Part shown: piece by piece, positions 5,487 to 6,886 of the stretch | How the letters are laid out: the number at the start of each line of letters is the position of its first letter | How positions within the stretch are numbered: position 1 is the first letter of the stretch | Assembly: GCA_900318855.1 (NCBI GenBank) | Contig: ONMG01000132.1 | Coordinates: 1 to 6,886 of the forward strand | Direction of reading: 5' to 3' | DNA length: 6,886 bases | Source: an uncultured Prevotella sp. | GTDB lineage: Bacteria > Bacteroidota > Bacteroidia > Bacteroidales > Bacteroidaceae | Position numbers and translations under genes: made by a program | The notes under the pieces: generated by a model | Database searches by the model: none | Seen by the model: only the letters and a program-made list of their open reading frames with translations | What the model was told of the DNA's origin: nothing

Positions 5487-6854
5487 ATGTTTATCCTTTA
5501 TCTTTTCATCGGAATCATCTTAGGTGGAGCCCTTGCCGCACTTGGACTCCAGCAGTCGAAGAAGTCGGTTGAGGCCCAGCTGCTCGTGGCCCAACAGCAG
5601 GCTGAGCAGGAGCGTGCGCGCAAGACCGAGCTCCAAACCGAGCTCGACAAGGGGCGCGCGGCCAATGACGAGCTCCAGGAGCTGCTGTCCACAACCAAAA
5701 GTAAGCTGGCTGCCGCCGAGGCCAAGCTGGAGGCCGAACAGCAGCAGAACGCCAAGGAGACACAGCTCAGGCAACAGCAGTTTCAGGAGCAGCTCAAGAC
5801 CGTGCAGGAACAGTTTGCGAATCTGGCCAACAAGGTGCTGGAACAGACCTCGGACAAACTGAAGAATCAGAACACGGAATCGATGGATGCCATTACAAAG
5901 CCACTGAAGGAGAATATCGAAAAGCTACACGAGGCCATCGCGAAAACCAACAGCGAGACGGCACGAAGCACAGCCACACTCGCGGAACAGCTCAAGAACA
6001 TGACTGAGCAGACCGACAAGATCGGGGAGACGGCCAACAGACTCACCAACGTGATTCGCGGAGGCAACAAAGAACAAGGCAACTGGGGGGAGCGCCGGCT
6101 CTCGGAACTGCTCGACTCGCAAGGACTTGTGCGCGGAGTCGACTACGACGTGCAGCATACCATCACCGACGCGGCCGGCAACGCTGTGCACAATGAGGAG
6201 AGCGGGCGACGGATGATTCCCGACGTAGTGCTCCACTACCCCAACAACGAGGACGTGATAGTGGATGCTAAAGTAAGCATCGACGCCTACTACCAATACA
6301 TGAACACCGAGGACACACGGCAGCGCGACGAGCTGGCCAAAAGTCTGGTACAGAGCATTCGCAAGCAGGTGAACGACCTGGCACGCAAGGACTACAGTCA
6401 CTATATCCAGAAGCCGCGCCACGCCATCGACTTTGTCATCATGTACGTGCCTTTCGAGGGCGCATGGCAGCTGGCGCTCTCCAAAGACCCTAAGATATGG
6501 GGCGAGGCCTTCGACCGTCAGGTGCTCATCACCAGTCAGCAGAGCCTCATCGCCATAGTGAAGATGATACAGATAGCCTGGAGGCAGTACACGCAGTCGG
6601 AAAACCAGAAGCATGTGTTCGAACTGGCCGAAGAACTGCTCAAGCGCGTAGGCGACTTCGTGAAGAAGTTCGAGAAGGTGGGCAAAGACCTTGCCTCGCT
6701 GCAATCCGACTACGAGGATGCTTTCAAGAAAGTGTACACGGGACGGCAGAGCATCGTACAGAAGGCGAACGAGCTCAAGCAAATCGGAGTGAAGGAAACG
6801 GCTAAGATGCCGATTCCGGAGACGCAGCCGGGACTCGACGATGATGCCGAATAA
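5487..6854 (+). CDS. rmuC: DNA recombination protein RmuC
   Basis: RmuC proteins limit recombination at inverted repeats in E. coli; the biochemical activity is not settled, though the core resembles restriction-enzyme-type nucleases. The 455-residue protein has one N-terminal membrane anchor (about 2-20, FILYLFIGIILGGALAALG) and a long Gln/Glu/Ala-rich coiled coil (about 25-190). The RmuC core runs from about 195 to 435. It starts at GNWGERRLSELL (198-209) and includes IPDVVLHYP (244-252) and VDAKVSIDAYY (259-269). E202, D246, D260 and K262 are the candidate PD-(D/E)xK-like positions. YVPFEGAWQLAL (320-331) is also typical. The protein ends in an acidic tail (DDDAE). It starts 18 bases after the MATE stop with no promoter motif between, so it is probably transcribed from the MATE promoter. 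No Shine-Dalgarno motif is visible. Confidence 0.96.
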   Translation: MFILYLFIGIILGGALAALGLQQSKKSVEAQLLVAQQQAEQERARKTELQTELDKGRAANDELQELLSTTKSKLAAAEAKLEAEQQQNAKETQLRQQQFQEQLKTVQEQFANLANKVLEQTSDKLKNQNTESMDAITKPLKENIEKLHEAIAKTNSETARSTATLAEQLKNMTEQTDKIGETANRLTNVIRGGNKEQGNWGERRLSELLDSQGLVRGVDYDVQHTITDAAGNAVHNEESGRRMIPDVVLHYPNNEDVIVDAKVSIDAYYQYMNTEDTRQRDELAKSLVQSIRKQVNDLARKDYSHYIQKPRHAIDFVIMYVPFEGAWQLALSKDPKIWGEAFDRQVLITSQQSLIAIVKMIQIAWRQYTQSENQKHVFELAEELLKRVGDFVKKFEKVGKDLASLQSDYEDAFKKVYTGRQSIVQKANELKQIGVKETAKMPIPETQPGLDDDAE

Positions 6855-6886
6855 GCAGGCAGGCCAGGAAAAGAAGACCAAACGGC
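6841..6886 (+). CDS. Probable start of the next gene, truncated by the window end
   Basis: Two adjacent ATGs at 6841 and 6844 lie in a different frame from rmuC, 14 and 11 bases before the end of its stop codon. The frame stays open to the window edge and encodes MMPNKQAGQEKKTKR, a polar, lysine-rich start. An overlap of this kind is common for coupled genes in an operon, and the remaining bases leave no room for a terminator. Only 15 codons are visible, so the product cannot be identified and the frame could be chance. Confidence 0.4.
   Translation, partial: MMPNKQAGQEKKTKR

Noticed and set aside
5925..6881. 318-codon minus-strand frame antisense to rmuC
   Set aside because: rmuC on the plus strand has clear family motifs along its whole length. 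The antisense product (rich in Val, Leu and His) shows no family features and is a by-product of GC-rich codon use.
1..6886. CRISPR array, toxin-antitoxin, retron, phage or insertion-sequence content
   Set aside because: I found no spaced direct repeats, transposase-like or phage-like proteins, or terminal repeats. The genes are housekeeping or transport genes in ordinary operons.

Overview
The window looks like ordinary chromosome from a Bacteroidales bacterium, most likely a GC-rich member of the Prevotellaceae. Three things point there. The proteins have Bacteroidetes-type sequences. Ribosome binding sites are absent or only A-rich. Two promoters match the Bacteroidetes sigma consensus (TTTG, about 19-20 bases, TAnnTTTG). 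The family-level placement is inference. I see no rRNA, tRNA, CRISPR array, insertion sequence or phage gene.

Left half (minus strand, read right to left): fmt (methionyl-tRNA formyltransferase, 2849-3832), a TsaC/Sua5-type threonylcarbamoyl-AMP synthase (2265-2834) and a ClC chloride channel/transporter with two CBS domains (456-2228). Gaps are only 14 and 36 bases, so this reads as one operon. It starts at a consensus promoter at 3887-3918. Downstream of the ClC gene is a small envelope-protein gene (134-389) that appears split by a one-base frameshift. A perfect 17-bp hairpin (91-128) lies just past its stop and is the best candidate for the operon's terminator. The first 72 bases are open on the plus strand and could be the tail of a convergent gene, but this is weak.

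Middle: a 307-base divergent intergenic region (3833-4139) carries the two back-to-back promoters. The part between them (3919-4103) holds nothing I can name. Two short minus-strand reading frames that overlap the fmt start (3825-3884 and 3829-4083) are possible but unproven.

Right half (plus strand): a DinF-like MATE multidrug/metabolite exporter (4140-5468), then rmuC (5487-6854) after 18 bases. The beginning of a further gene (6841 to the window end) probably overlaps the end of rmuC. The MATE promoter sits so close to its ATG that the mRNA should be leaderless or nearly so.

Functionally, fmt and tsaC both serve translation (initiator tRNA formylation; the t6A modification of ANN-decoding tRNAs). 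The ClC gene is a membrane passenger. The right-hand operon pairs an exporter with a DNA-maintenance protein. I do not see a novel multi-gene system. The points most worth following up are the frameshifted small gene, the near-leaderless MATE transcript, the short frames coupled to fmt, and the channel-like residues in the ClC protein.
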